This document shows, piece by piece, positions 8,320-17,481 of a DNA stretch of 64,000 bases. Made by a program: the position numbers and the translations under genes. The notes under the pieces were generated by a model that made no database searches, was not told where the DNA came from, and was given only the letters and a program-made list of their open reading frames with translations. Origin of the DNA: Gaiellasilicea sp963784895 (GTDB taxonomy: Bacteria; Actinomycetota; Thermoleophilia; Gaiellales; Gaiellaceae); the NCBI GenBank assembly GCA_963784895.1, contig CAWATM010000007.1, positions 124,001 to 188,000 of the forward strand, written 5' to 3'. Positions within the stretch are counted from its first letter, which is position 1; each line of letters begins with the position of its first letter.

Positions 8320-9471
8320 TTAGGTGAAGGCGGACTGACCGGTGAGCGCACGGCCGACGATCAGGGTCTGGATCTGGCTCGTGCCCTCGTACAGGGTGGT
8401 AACGCGCGCGTCGCGCAGGTATTTCGCCACAGGGTATTCGTCCACGTAGCCGTAGCCGCCGAGCACCTGGACGGCGGCGTTCGCGGCGCGGACGGCCGCC
8501 TCGCTGGCGTACCACTTCGCGACTGCTGCCTCGGTGGTGTACGGCGCGCCGGCGTCGGCGAGCGCCGCCGCCCGCCAGGTCAGCAGCCGCGCCGCCTCCG
8601 TCTCGACGTGCATTTCGGCGAGCAGCTGCTGGACGAGCTGGAACGCCGCGATCGGCTTCCGGAACGCCTCCCGCTCCTGCGCGTAGCCGACGGAGGCGTC
8701 GAGGCAGCCCTGCGCGATCCCGACGCAGCCGGCGGCGAGCGAGATCCGGCCGTTGTCGAGCGCCGACATCGCGACCTTGAAGCCCTCGCTCTCGGCGCCG
8801 AGCATCGCGTCTGCCGGCACGCGGACACCGTCGAGCGAGAGCTCGGCCGTGTCCTGCGCCCGCAGCCCGAGCTTCCCCTTCATCGGCCTCGCCTCGAAGC
8901 CGGGTGCATCCGTCGGTACGAGGAACGCGCTGATCCCCTTCGGGCCTTCGCCGCCGGTACGGGCGAAGACGATCGCGGTCGACGCCCAGGAGCCGAGCGT
9001 GATGAAGACCTTCGAGCCGGTGAGCAGCCAGTCGTCGCCGTCGCGCTCCGCCCGCGTCGCGAGCGCCGCCGCGTCGGAGCCGCAGCCCGGCTCGGTGAGC
9101 GCGTAGCAGCCGAGCTGCTCGCCGCTCGCGAGGGCGGGCAGGAGCGAGTGCTTCTGCGCGTCCGTCCCCCACTTCGCGACCGTCTTGCCGAAAAGCCCGT
9201 TCGAGACCGAGACGATCCCGCGCACGGACGAGTCGGCCTTGCCGAGCTCCTCGCAGAGCAGGCAGTACGAGACCGAGTCGAGCCCGCCGCCGCCGAGCTC
9301 CTCCGGCAGGCCGGCGGCGAGGAAGCCCGCTTCGGCGAGCGTCCCGACGAGCGCGCGCGGCAGCTCCTCGGCCTCGTCCCACGCGCGCGCGTGTGGGACG
9401 AGCTCCCGCACGCAGAGCTCGCGCGCGGACGCCCGAATCAGCTCCTGCTCCGGTGTGAGTTGGAAGTCCAT
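8320..9471 (-). CDS. Acyl-CoA dehydrogenase
   Basis: 383 residues, ATG at 9471 (MDFQLTPEQ). Domain order is the usual helical-beta-helical one: CYALTEPGCGSDAAAL for FAD and substrate binding, the beta domain with FITLGSWAST, and the C-terminal VQVLGGYGYVDEYPV and LYEGTSQIQ, where the glutamate is the catalytic base of short/medium-chain enzymes. It would oxidise acyl-CoA to enoyl-CoA, passing electrons to ETF. No clear Shine-Dalgarno precedes the ATG; a strong hairpin (9481-9504) lies 9 nt upstream instead. First gene of a three-gene minus-strand operon. Confidence 0.94.
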   Translation of the reverse strand: MDFQLTPEQELIRASARELCVRELVPHARAWDEAEELPRALVGTLAEAGFLAAGLPEELGGGGLDSVSYCLLCEELGKADSSVRGIVSVSNGLFGKTVAKWGTDAQKHSLLPALASGEQLGCYALTEPGCGSDAAALATRAERDGDDWLLTGSKVFITLGSWASTAIVFARTGGEGPKGISAFLVPTDAPGFEARPMKGKLGLRAQDTAELSLDGVRVPADAMLGAESEGFKVAMSALDNGRISLAAGCVGIAQGCLDASVGYAQEREAFRKPIAAFQLVQQLLAEMHVETEAARLLTWRAAALADAGAPYTTEAAVAKWYASEAAVRAANAAVQVLGGYGYVDEYPVAKYLRDARVTTLYEGTSQIQTLIVGRALTGQSAFT

Positions 9472-9480
9472 GAAAACGGT

Positions 9481-9504
9481 GTGAGGGCCCTTGCGGGCCC
9501 TCAC
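9481..9504 (-). terminator. Ten-bp perfect hairpin between binding-protein gene and acyl-CoA dehydrogenase
   Basis: GTGAGGGCCC, loop of four, GGGCCCTCAC. On the minus strand it follows the binding-protein stop (9530) and is followed after 4 nt by TTTT, so it fits an intrinsic terminator. The T-run lies immediately before the acyl-CoA dehydrogenase ATG, leaving almost no independent leader for that gene. Confidence 0.6.
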
Positions 9505-9529
9505 GATCCTCTCACAGTGTCGCTGGTCG

Positions 9530-10795
9530 CTACCCTCGCGGCCGTCCGTCGACGAGCGGACCCGCAGAGGCCCAGGCGCCGTTGTTGAACCGCATCAGGC
9601 GCTGGTGCGAGATGATGAAGTGATCCGTTGCCGACGTCTTCAGCTTCGAGCCGGAGAGCAGGAACGGCGACGTCTCGTTGAGCGAGAGCAGCGCCCGCAT
9701 CAGGCCTGCCCGCGTCGGGCTCTTCCCAGCCTTGTACATCGCCCGGACGAACGTGTCCGCCTTGGCGAAGCCGTAGAAGTTGAGCCCGTCCGTGACCCGC
9801 CCACGCGGGTTGTACTTCGCCATCAGCGCCACGTACTGCTTCACCGTCGCGTCGTTGGCGAACGTCGGCGACGCGGGGTCCTTCAGGTACTGGGCGCTGA
9901 TCGAGCCGTTGACGAGGTCAGCGCTCGAGTTGCGCACTGCCGCCCCCATGAACGTGTCGGTGGCGGAGACCGAGTTGACGTAGATGTTGGCGGGCTTCCA
10001 CGCGATCGCGCGGAGGATCGCGTACGACTGCACCGTCGGCGTCGGCGTCACGAAGATCATCAGCGTGTCCGCCCCGCTTCCCTTCAGCCGCGCCAGCTGC
10101 GACGCCGGCGTTGTGCCGCCGACGAGGTCGTAGGCCTGCTCGGCGACGATCTGGCTCCGCGACTTGGCGGTGCCGAGCGCCGACTTGAAGCCGTTGACGT
10201 AGTCCTTGCCGTAGCTGTCGTTCTGGTACAGGATCGCGATCTTCGCGTTCGGCTTGTTGTTGCGGATGTCCGTTCCGTACAGGCGACCCTCGGCGACGTA
10301 GTCGGGCTGCCACCCGATCGTCCACGGGTACTTCTTGTAGTCCTTGCCGAACTCGCTGGCGCCCGTGGAGACGAGCACGTGCGGCACCTTCGCCGAGTTC
10401 AGGAACGGCTGGACGGCCTGGTTGACCTCGGTGCCGAGCGTACCGACGACTGCGAAGACCTTGTCCTCCTGGACGAGCTTGCGCTGCAGCTGGACCGAGT
10501 TGACCGGGTTGTAGCCGTCGTCGTAGTAGTTGAAGAGCACCTGACGGCCGTAGATGCCTCGCTTGCCGTCCGGGCCCCGACGGGCGTTGATGTACGAGAA
10601 GTACGCCTTCATCGCCTGTGGGATCGGCGCGTACGACGACGCCGGTCCTGTGAGCGGGAAGGTTCCGCCGATCTTGATCGAGCTTGCTGTGATGCCCGGA
10701 TCGGCGGCGACGAGATCCGACTTGGCAAACGCCGACGGGATGGCGAGGAGCAGCGCTCCTACGAGTGCCAGCCCGGCGAGTGAGACCCTACGCAT
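9530..10795 (-). CDS. Branched-chain amino acid-type ABC transporter substrate-binding protein (orphan)
   Basis: 421 residues with a classical signal peptide (hydrophobic stretch about residues 5-20, likely cleavage after AFA). The mature part is a type I periplasmic binding fold of the LivJ/Peripla_BP_6 family: IKIGGTFPLTGPASSYAPI, VVGTLGTEVNQAVQPFLN, ILYQNDSYGKDYVNGF, TDGLNFYGFAKADTFVRAM. It binds a small ligand outside the membrane for an ABC importer. No permease or ATPase lies nearby, so it must share one encoded elsewhere or serve as a sensor. The ligand is unknown; proximity to acyl-CoA catabolism hints at amino acids or organic acids. Confidence 0.9.
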   Translation of the reverse strand: MRRVSLAGLALVGALLLAIPSAFAKSDLVAADPGITASSIKIGGTFPLTGPASSYAPIPQAMKAYFSYINARRGPDGKRGIYGRQVLFNYYDDGYNPVNSVQLQRKLVQEDKVFAVVGTLGTEVNQAVQPFLNSAKVPHVLVSTGASEFGKDYKKYPWTIGWQPDYVAEGRLYGTDIRNNKPNAKIAILYQNDSYGKDYVNGFKSALGTAKSRSQIVAEQAYDLVGGTTPASQLARLKGSGADTLMIFVTPTPTVQSYAILRAIAWKPANIYVNSVSATDTFMGAAVRNSSADLVNGSISAQYLKDPASPTFANDATVKQYVALMAKYNPRGRVTDGLNFYGFAKADTFVRAMYKAGKSPTRAGLMRALLSLNETSPFLLSGSKLKTSATDHFIISHQRLMRFNNGAWASAGPLVDGRPRG

Positions 10796-10841
10796 AAAGA
10801 CTCCCCTTGATTAGAAGAGAAAAGAGGCCCGCTGGAGCGCG

Positions 10842-10870
10842 AGGTTACTCCTTCTTATCCACTTAGACAA
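10842..10870 (-). promoter_or_regulatory. Possible sigma-70 type promoter of the binding-protein gene
   Basis: On the minus strand TTGTCT (10870-10865) and TAACCT (10847-10842) are separated by 17 nt, about 45 nt upstream of the ATG at 10795, and AGGGGAG precedes that ATG. The region is less GC-rich than its surroundings. Predicted by eye only. Confidence 0.35.
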
Positions 10871-10886
10871 CGTCCGGCCGGGGAAG

Positions 10887-12788
<1,902 letters not shown>

Positions 12789-12824
12789 AAGCCGAGCTTG
12801 CCACGCGCTTTGCATACTGGGCGC

Positions 12825-13584
12825 ATGCCAGCCCTTCCGAGCGGCACCGTCACCTTCGTCTTCAGCGACATCGAGGGCTCGACGGCGCTCTTGAAGCTCC
12901 TCGGCGAGCGGTACGAGAGCGTCCTCGGCGACCACCGCCGGTTGATGCGCGAGGGGTTCGGCGAGCGCGGGGGCGTCGAGATCGACACGCAGGGCGACGC
13001 GTTCTTCTTCGCCTTCCCCCGCGCCCGCGACGCTGTCACGGCCGCGGTCGAGGCGCAGCGCGCCCACGCCGCCCACGAGTGGCCGGACGGCGCGGTCGTC
13101 CGGGTGCGGATGGGCCTGCACACGGGCGAGCCGGCCGTCGGCAGCGAGGGGTATCTCGGGCTCGACGTCGTGCGAGCGGCGCGGCTCTGCACCGCCGGCA
13201 AGGGCGGCCACGTCCTCCTGTCCGACACGACCCGTGCGCTCGTCGGCGCGTCGCTCCCAGACGGGGTCGCGATCTTCCCGCTCGGCGAGCGGCAGCTGAA
13301 GGACTTGGACGAGCCGGAGCGCGTGTTCGAGCTCGAGATCGAGGGGGCCTCACCGCCGGACGTGCGCGAGACCGTTGCGACCAGCGTGCCGGAGCCACCG
13401 CCGCCGCCCGCGCCCGCGCGCGCTGCCGCAGGATTTCGGCGAGCGGCTCGGCCAGCGCATCGAGGAGAGCGTGCGCCGCAAGGTCGAGCGGTCGCTCGAC
13501 CGCGCCGTCTCGCAGGTCGACCAGCTGGCCGACCGGGCGGCGAGACGGCCCGAGAGAATCACCGAGCGGCTCGGGGACGACTAG
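12825..13584 (+). CDS. Class III adenylate/guanylate cyclase with C-terminal coiled segment; apparent frameshift
   Basis: ATG at 12825. The catalytic domain has VFSDIEGSTALL with the first metal-binding aspartate, DTQGDAFFFAF with the second, and MGLHTGEP. It makes cAMP or cGMP from ATP or GTP; the base specificity is not clear. After the proline-rich VPEPPPPPAPA the frame becomes arginine-rich nonsense, while the +1 frame gives QDFGERLGQRIEES and an amphipathic helix ending at TAG 13582-13584. A 1-nt shift in the GC-repeat around 13395-13425 would join them into about 252 residues. The 3' end overlaps the convergent reductase gene by 26 bp. Confidence 0.82.
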
Positions 13585-14308
13585 ACAGCACCTCGCGGAC
13601 GCCGCGGAGCCGCGTCTGCAGGAGCGCCTGCGCGCGGGAGCAGTCGAGCGAGCAGTTGAGCGGCCGGGTCGCCGGCGCGCGCGCGGTCTGCACGGGCGCA
13701 CCGACGATCAGCTCGGCGAACGCGGCGCGGGAGACGTCGTCGGCACCGGCGACGTGCAGCGGGCCGGAAACGTCGAGCTCCGCCAGTTCGAGGAGGGCCT
13801 CGGCGAGGTCGGTGACCTGAATCGGGCTGCGGATCTCGTTCGTGAAGAAGGTGAACGCCGGGTCATGCGCAGCGAGCTCGTGCTTCGAGGGCTCGACGCC
13901 GCCGTAGAGGAGCGAGGTGCGGACGAGCAGCGCGCCTGGGTGAGCGGCGGCGACGCGAGCCTCCGCCTCCGCCTTCGCGCGGCCGTAGTCCGTCACCGGC
14001 GAGACCAGGTCCTCCTCAACGTACGGAGCACCTTTGCGGCCGTCGAAGACGACGTCGGTCGAGAGGTGGACGAGTCGCGCGCCGGCCGCGGCGGCCGCGC
14101 GGGCGACGTTCTCCGAGCCGACCGTGTTCACCTCGCCCTCGTCCTGCCGGTAGGCGGTGTGGACGACGGCGTCCGGCCGCACCCGCTCGAAGAGCTCGCG
14201 CACGGCGCCCGCGTCGCGCACTTCGACTCGCTCCGTGGACGCGTCCCGGCGCAGGCGGGCGAGCTCGGCACCGAGGTAGCCGCTCGCGCCGGTGACGTGC
14301 AGCTTCAC
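13559..14308 (-). CDS. NAD(P)-dependent sugar reductase/epimerase, RmlD-like
   Basis: 249 residues, GTG start. An extended-SDR fold: VTGASGYLG (cofactor loop), HLSTDVVFDGRKG and DYGRAKAEAE with the catalytic YxxxK. STDVVFDG is characteristic of dTDP-4-dehydrorhamnose reductases, which make dTDP-rhamnose. At 249 residues it is shorter than typical RmlD (about 290), and no other rhamnose genes lie nearby, so the nucleotide-sugar substrate is uncertain. Confidence 0.85.
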   Translation of the reverse strand: MKLHVTGASGYLGAELARLRRDASTERVEVRDAGAVRELFERVRPDAVVHTAYRQDEGEVNTVGSENVARAAAAAGARLVHLSTDVVFDGRKGAPYVEEDLVSPVTDYGRAKAEAEARVAAAHPGALLVRTSLLYGGVEPSKHELAAHDPAFTFFTNEIRSPIQVTDLAEALLELAELDVSGPLHVAGADDVSRAAFAELIVGAPVQTARAPATRPLNCSLDCSRAQALLQTRLRGVREVLSSRPRAAR

Positions 14309-14347
14309 GGTTGAACGCTATCCGCCGCACCGCGTAGGCTCGCCCGC

Positions 14348-14791
14348 ATGAGACGGACATTCCTCTGGATCAACTTCGTGCTGGCGTCGGTCATCGTCGT
14401 CGGCGTCTTCGTCCAGGTCTACCTGATCGCCTCGTACGCGATGGGGGCAGGCGAGGATGCGCTCGACGCACACGGCGTCGTCGGCGGCATCATCATCCAC
14501 GGCGCCGAGCTGCTCGTCTTCCTGACCGCCTTCGGTGCGTGGCCGAAGCTCTGGCGGTGGATCGGCTTCACGTTCCTGCTCTTCGTCCTCGGGACGGTGC
14601 AGATCTTCCTGCTCCCGCCCGACGAGGATCCGGCAAGTGGCTGGGTGCACGGCCTGCACGGCCTCTTCGCCCTCTTCGTGATGCTGATGGCAGCGGTGAT
14701 CGCGCACCGCGGCATGCGCGACCTCGGGCTCAGGCGTGCTTCGCGCGGCGGCGAGCCAGAAGATGCCGCACCAACTCAACCACTCCCGTAA
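14348..14791 (+). CDS. DUF6220-like four-helix membrane protein
   Basis: 147 residues with four hydrophobic segments (about residues 7-30, 45-63, 70-88 and 100-120) and a polar C-terminal tail. It resembles small DUF6220 membrane proteins; no catalytic residues are visible and I cannot assign a function. It overlaps the convergent DedA gene by 62 bp at the 3' end, which is long for a convergent overlap and suggests that the last 20 residues (an alanine/proline-rich tail) are unconstrained. Confidence 0.7.
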   Translation: MRRTFLWINFVLASVIVVGVFVQVYLIASYAMGAGEDALDAHGVVGGIIIHGAELLVFLTAFGAWPKLWRWIGFTFLLFVLGTVQIFLLPPDEDPASGWVHGLHGLFALFVMLMAAVIAHRGMRDLGLRRASRGGEPEDAAPTQPLP

Positions 14792-15344
14792 CGGCGAGCG
14801 CCAGCCCGAAAGCGAGGAGGAGCGCCTTCCAGGGCTCCTCCTCGAACGTCTTGCCAAAGAAATAGCCGAGCAGGACGCAGTAGCTGCCCCAGATCGCGCC
14901 CGCGATCGCGTCGAACATGAGGAAGCGGCGCCAGGGGTAGGTCTCGACGAAGCCGGCGGTGAAGGTCGTCGCGGTGCGGCCGCCGGGGATGAAGCGGGCG
15001 ACCACGATCAGCGTGCCGCCGCGCTGCTCGAGCGTCCGCTGCGCCCATTGCAAGCGTTTCTGCGCCTTTTCGCCCGAGAAGAACCGCCGCTCGACGCGGT
15101 AACCGAGGAAGTGGCCGATCGCGAAGGAGATGTTGTCGCCGACGATTGCCCCGAGAGCCGCGGCCAGGATGCAGAGCTCGACGCTGAGACCGCCCGCACC
15201 GGCGACGACGCCCGCCGCGATCGCGGTCGCCTCGCTCGGCACGATCGGGAAGAACGCGTCGATCATGGCGATCGCGAAGACGATCAGATAGCTCCAGTCC
15301 GAGCCGGAGACGGCGTCGACGATCGACTCGAACACTTCCCGCAT
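14730..15344 (-). CDS. DedA family membrane protein
   Basis: 204 residues from ATG 15344. Recognisable DedA/SNARE-associated features are the N-terminal re-entrant region DAFFPIVPSEATAIAAGV, GDNISFAIGHFLGYRV, and VVARFIPGGRTATTFTAG with the conserved R/G motif, followed by two membrane helices. DedA proteins act in membrane lipid homeostasis, and some flip or recycle undecaprenyl-phosphate and phospholipids. It is a single gene, divergent from the CoA-transferase 22 nt away. Confidence 0.9.
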   Translation of the reverse strand: MREVFESIVDAVSGSDWSYLIVFAIAMIDAFFPIVPSEATAIAAGVVAGAGGLSVELCILAAALGAIVGDNISFAIGHFLGYRVERRFFSGEKAQKRLQWAQRTLEQRGGTLIVVARFIPGGRTATTFTAGFVETYPWRRFLMFDAIAGAIWGSYCVLLGYFFGKTFEEEPWKALLLAFGLALAVTGVVELVRHLLARRRAKHA

Positions 15345-15366
15345 CCTCGCAGAGAGCGCTGACGCG

Positions 15367-16567
15367 ATGATGCAGGCGATGGCGTTCCGACCCCTCGCCG
15401 GCATCCGCGTGCTCGACCTGACCAGCTCGCTCGCCGGGCCCACAGCCACCGAGATCCTCGGCGCGCTCGGCGCCGACGTCGTCAAGATCGAGCATCCCGG
15501 CCGCGGCGACGAGGCGCGCGACTGGGGGCCGCACTTCTTCGAGGGCGGCAGCGTCATGTTCTTCTCGGCGAACGCGGACAAGCGCTCGCTCGCGCTCGAC
15601 CTCAAGTCCCCGGACGGGCTCGAGACGCTGCTGCGCCTCGCCGACGGCGCCGACGTGGCGGTGCAGAGCCTGCGCCCCGGTACCGCTGAGCGGCTCGGCT
15701 TCGGCCCGGAGGCGCTGCGGGCGCGGAGCCCGCGGCTCGTCTACGCGACGATCGGTGCGTTCGGGCGCAACGGCCCGCTGGCGTCGGAGCCAGGCTACGA
15801 CCCGCTGATGCAGGCCGCGGCCGGGATCATGAGCGTCACCGGGCGAGCCCGACCGGCCGCCGGTACGCGTCGGCGCGTCCCTGATCGACATCGGCACCGG
15901 CGTCTGGGCGGCGCTCGCGATCATCGCCGCGCTGCACGAGGGACAGGGGCGCACGCTCGACCTTTCGCTCTACGAGACGGCGCTCTCGCTCGTCCCCTAC
16001 CAGCTCGTCGACGTCCTCGCCGGCGCCGCACCCGCAGAGCGGCACGGCACCGCGTTCCCGCTGATCGTTCCCTACCAGGTGTTCGCGACCGCGGACGGCG
16101 AGCTGATGATCGTGGCCGCCAACGACCGTCTCTTCGAGAAGACGTGTCACGCCGTCGGGGCGCCGGAGCTCGCCGCCGACGAGCGCTTCGCAACGAATCC
16201 CCTCCGGATCGCCAACCGGGAGCAGCTGATCCCGCTGCTGCAGGAGCGGATCGGGACCGAGACGACGGCCGACCTGCTCGCACGGCTCCGCGGCGCGGGC
16301 GTCCCGGCGTCGCCGGTCAACGACCTCGCTGCGGTCGCCGAGGAGGAGCAGCTGCGCGCGACCGGCATCCTGCAGGAGCTCGGCGGGCATGAGCTCGTGT
16401 CGCCGCCCTTCTCGGTCGACGGGACGCGCGTCCGCTACGGCTCGGAGCCGCCGCTGCTCGGCCAGCACAGCCGCGAGATCCTCGCCGAGGCCGGCTTCAC
16501 GGCGACCGAGATCGACGAGCTCGTGGCGGCGGGCGTCGTCCGCTTCGGAGCCCCCGCCGTCACGTAG
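15367..16567 (+). pseudogene. CaiB/BaiF family CoA-transferase, frameshifted
   Basis: The N-terminal part (GIRVLDLTSSLAGPTATEILGALGADVVKIE, with the nucleophile-region LVYATIGAFGRNGP) reads in one frame to about 15840; from there the +1 frame continues with EPDRPPVRVGASLIDIG, then DLSLYETALSL and FATADGELMIVAAND, to TAG 16567. One surplus G in GGG at 15841-15843 accounts for the break. Joined, it gives about 399 residues, the family length. Class III CoA-transferases move CoA between carboxylates. Sequence error and a real inactivating mutation are both possible; all family landmarks are otherwise intact. The start could be ATG 15367 or 15370. Confidence 0.85.
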
Positions 16568-16620
16568 CCGCGGTTCCTGGCGCGCTGCTCGCACGAGGCT
16601 ACGCCGGAGGCCGGCGGCTA
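16565..16620. terminator. Weak hairpin carrying both stop codons of convergent genes
   Basis: TAGCCGC at 16565-16571 can pair with GCGGCTA at 16614-16620. The left arm begins with the CoA-transferase stop TAG and the right arm ends with the lyase stop read on the other strand. Loop of about 42 nt, so weak by itself. Confidence 0.35.
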
Positions 16621-17472
16621 GGCGCGGTAGACGCGGCCGGGTAGCTCCCGGCCGAGCAGCCCTTCGAGCCAACGCGCGACCTCGATCAGCGCGTCGAGGT
16701 CGACGCCCGTCTCTACCTGCTCGCGCTCGAGCAGGTAGAGCACGTCCTCCGTCGCGACGTTGCCGGTCGCGCGCGGTGCGAACGGGCAGCCGCCGAGGCC
16801 GCCGACCGATGCGTCGAGCACGGTCGCGCCCGCCTCGACCGCCGCCCAGGCGCACGCGACGCCGGTGTGGCGCGTGTCGTGGAAGTGGCCGCCGACCGAG
16901 ACGCCGAGGATCGAAACACGCTCGACAAGCCGCGCGACCGGCCGGGGCGTGGCGACGCCGATCGTGTCGGCAAGGACGACCTCCCCCGCTCCGGCGGCGA
17001 CCACGCGCTCGGCCAGGCCGGCGACGACGCCGGGATCGACGTCGCCCTCGAACGGGCAGCCGAACGAGCAGCTGATCGTCGCGGTCGCCGGCCGGTCGGC
17101 GACCGCGAGGATCCGTTCGACCCGCGCCGCCGCCTCCTCGAGCGACGCGTTCCCGTTCCGCTGGTTGAACGACTCGGTCGCGGCGAGCGTGACGTTGACG
17201 CGGTCGAGGTTCGTCGCGGCCAGCCGCTCCCAGCCACGCTCGTTGAGGACGAGCCCGGACAGCTCGGCATCGACCTCGCCGACCGCCGCGACGGCCTCCT
17301 CCGCACCCGCCATCTGCGGCACCCGCTCCGGGTTGACGAAGCTGACCGCCTCGATCCGAGGCAACCCGGTGGCCGCGAGCCGCCGGACGAGCTCGGCCCT
17401 CACCTCTGGTGAGAGCGTCTCCGGCTCGTTCTGGAGCCCGTCGCGCGGGCCGACGTCGCAGAGCGTCAGCAC
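16618..17472 (-). CDS. Hydroxymethylglutaryl-CoA lyase-like enzyme
   Basis: 284 residues. DVGPRDGLQNEPETL is the N-terminal metal/catalytic segment, GHFHDTRHTG carries the histidines for the divalent metal, and SVGGLGGCPFAPRATGN is essentially the HMG-CoA lyase signature with the active-site cysteine. It would split HMG-CoA (or a related 3-hydroxy-3-methylacyl-CoA) into acetoacetate and acetyl-CoA in leucine or branched acyl degradation, fitting the other acyl-CoA genes here. Its GTG start lies 10 nt downstream of the permease gene stop. Confidence 0.91.
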   Translation of the reverse strand: MLTLCDVGPRDGLQNEPETLSPEVRAELVRRLAATGLPRIEAVSFVNPERVPQMAGAEEAVAAVGEVDAELSGLVLNERGWERLAATNLDRVNVTLAATESFNQRNGNASLEEAAARVERILAVADRPATATISCSFGCPFEGDVDPGVVAGLAERVVAAGAGEVVLADTIGVATPRPVARLVERVSILGVSVGGHFHDTRHTGVACAWAAVEAGATVLDASVGGLGGCPFAPRATGNVATEDVLYLLEREQVETGVDLDALIEVARWLEGLLGRELPGRVYRA

Positions 17473-17481
17473 GCCGCGAGG

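Noticed and set aside
12789..12815. Alternative ATG start (12815) for the YyaL-like protein
   Set aside because: The conserved N terminus begins at the GTG 12788, and the longer form would leave only 9 bp to the divergent cyclase start.
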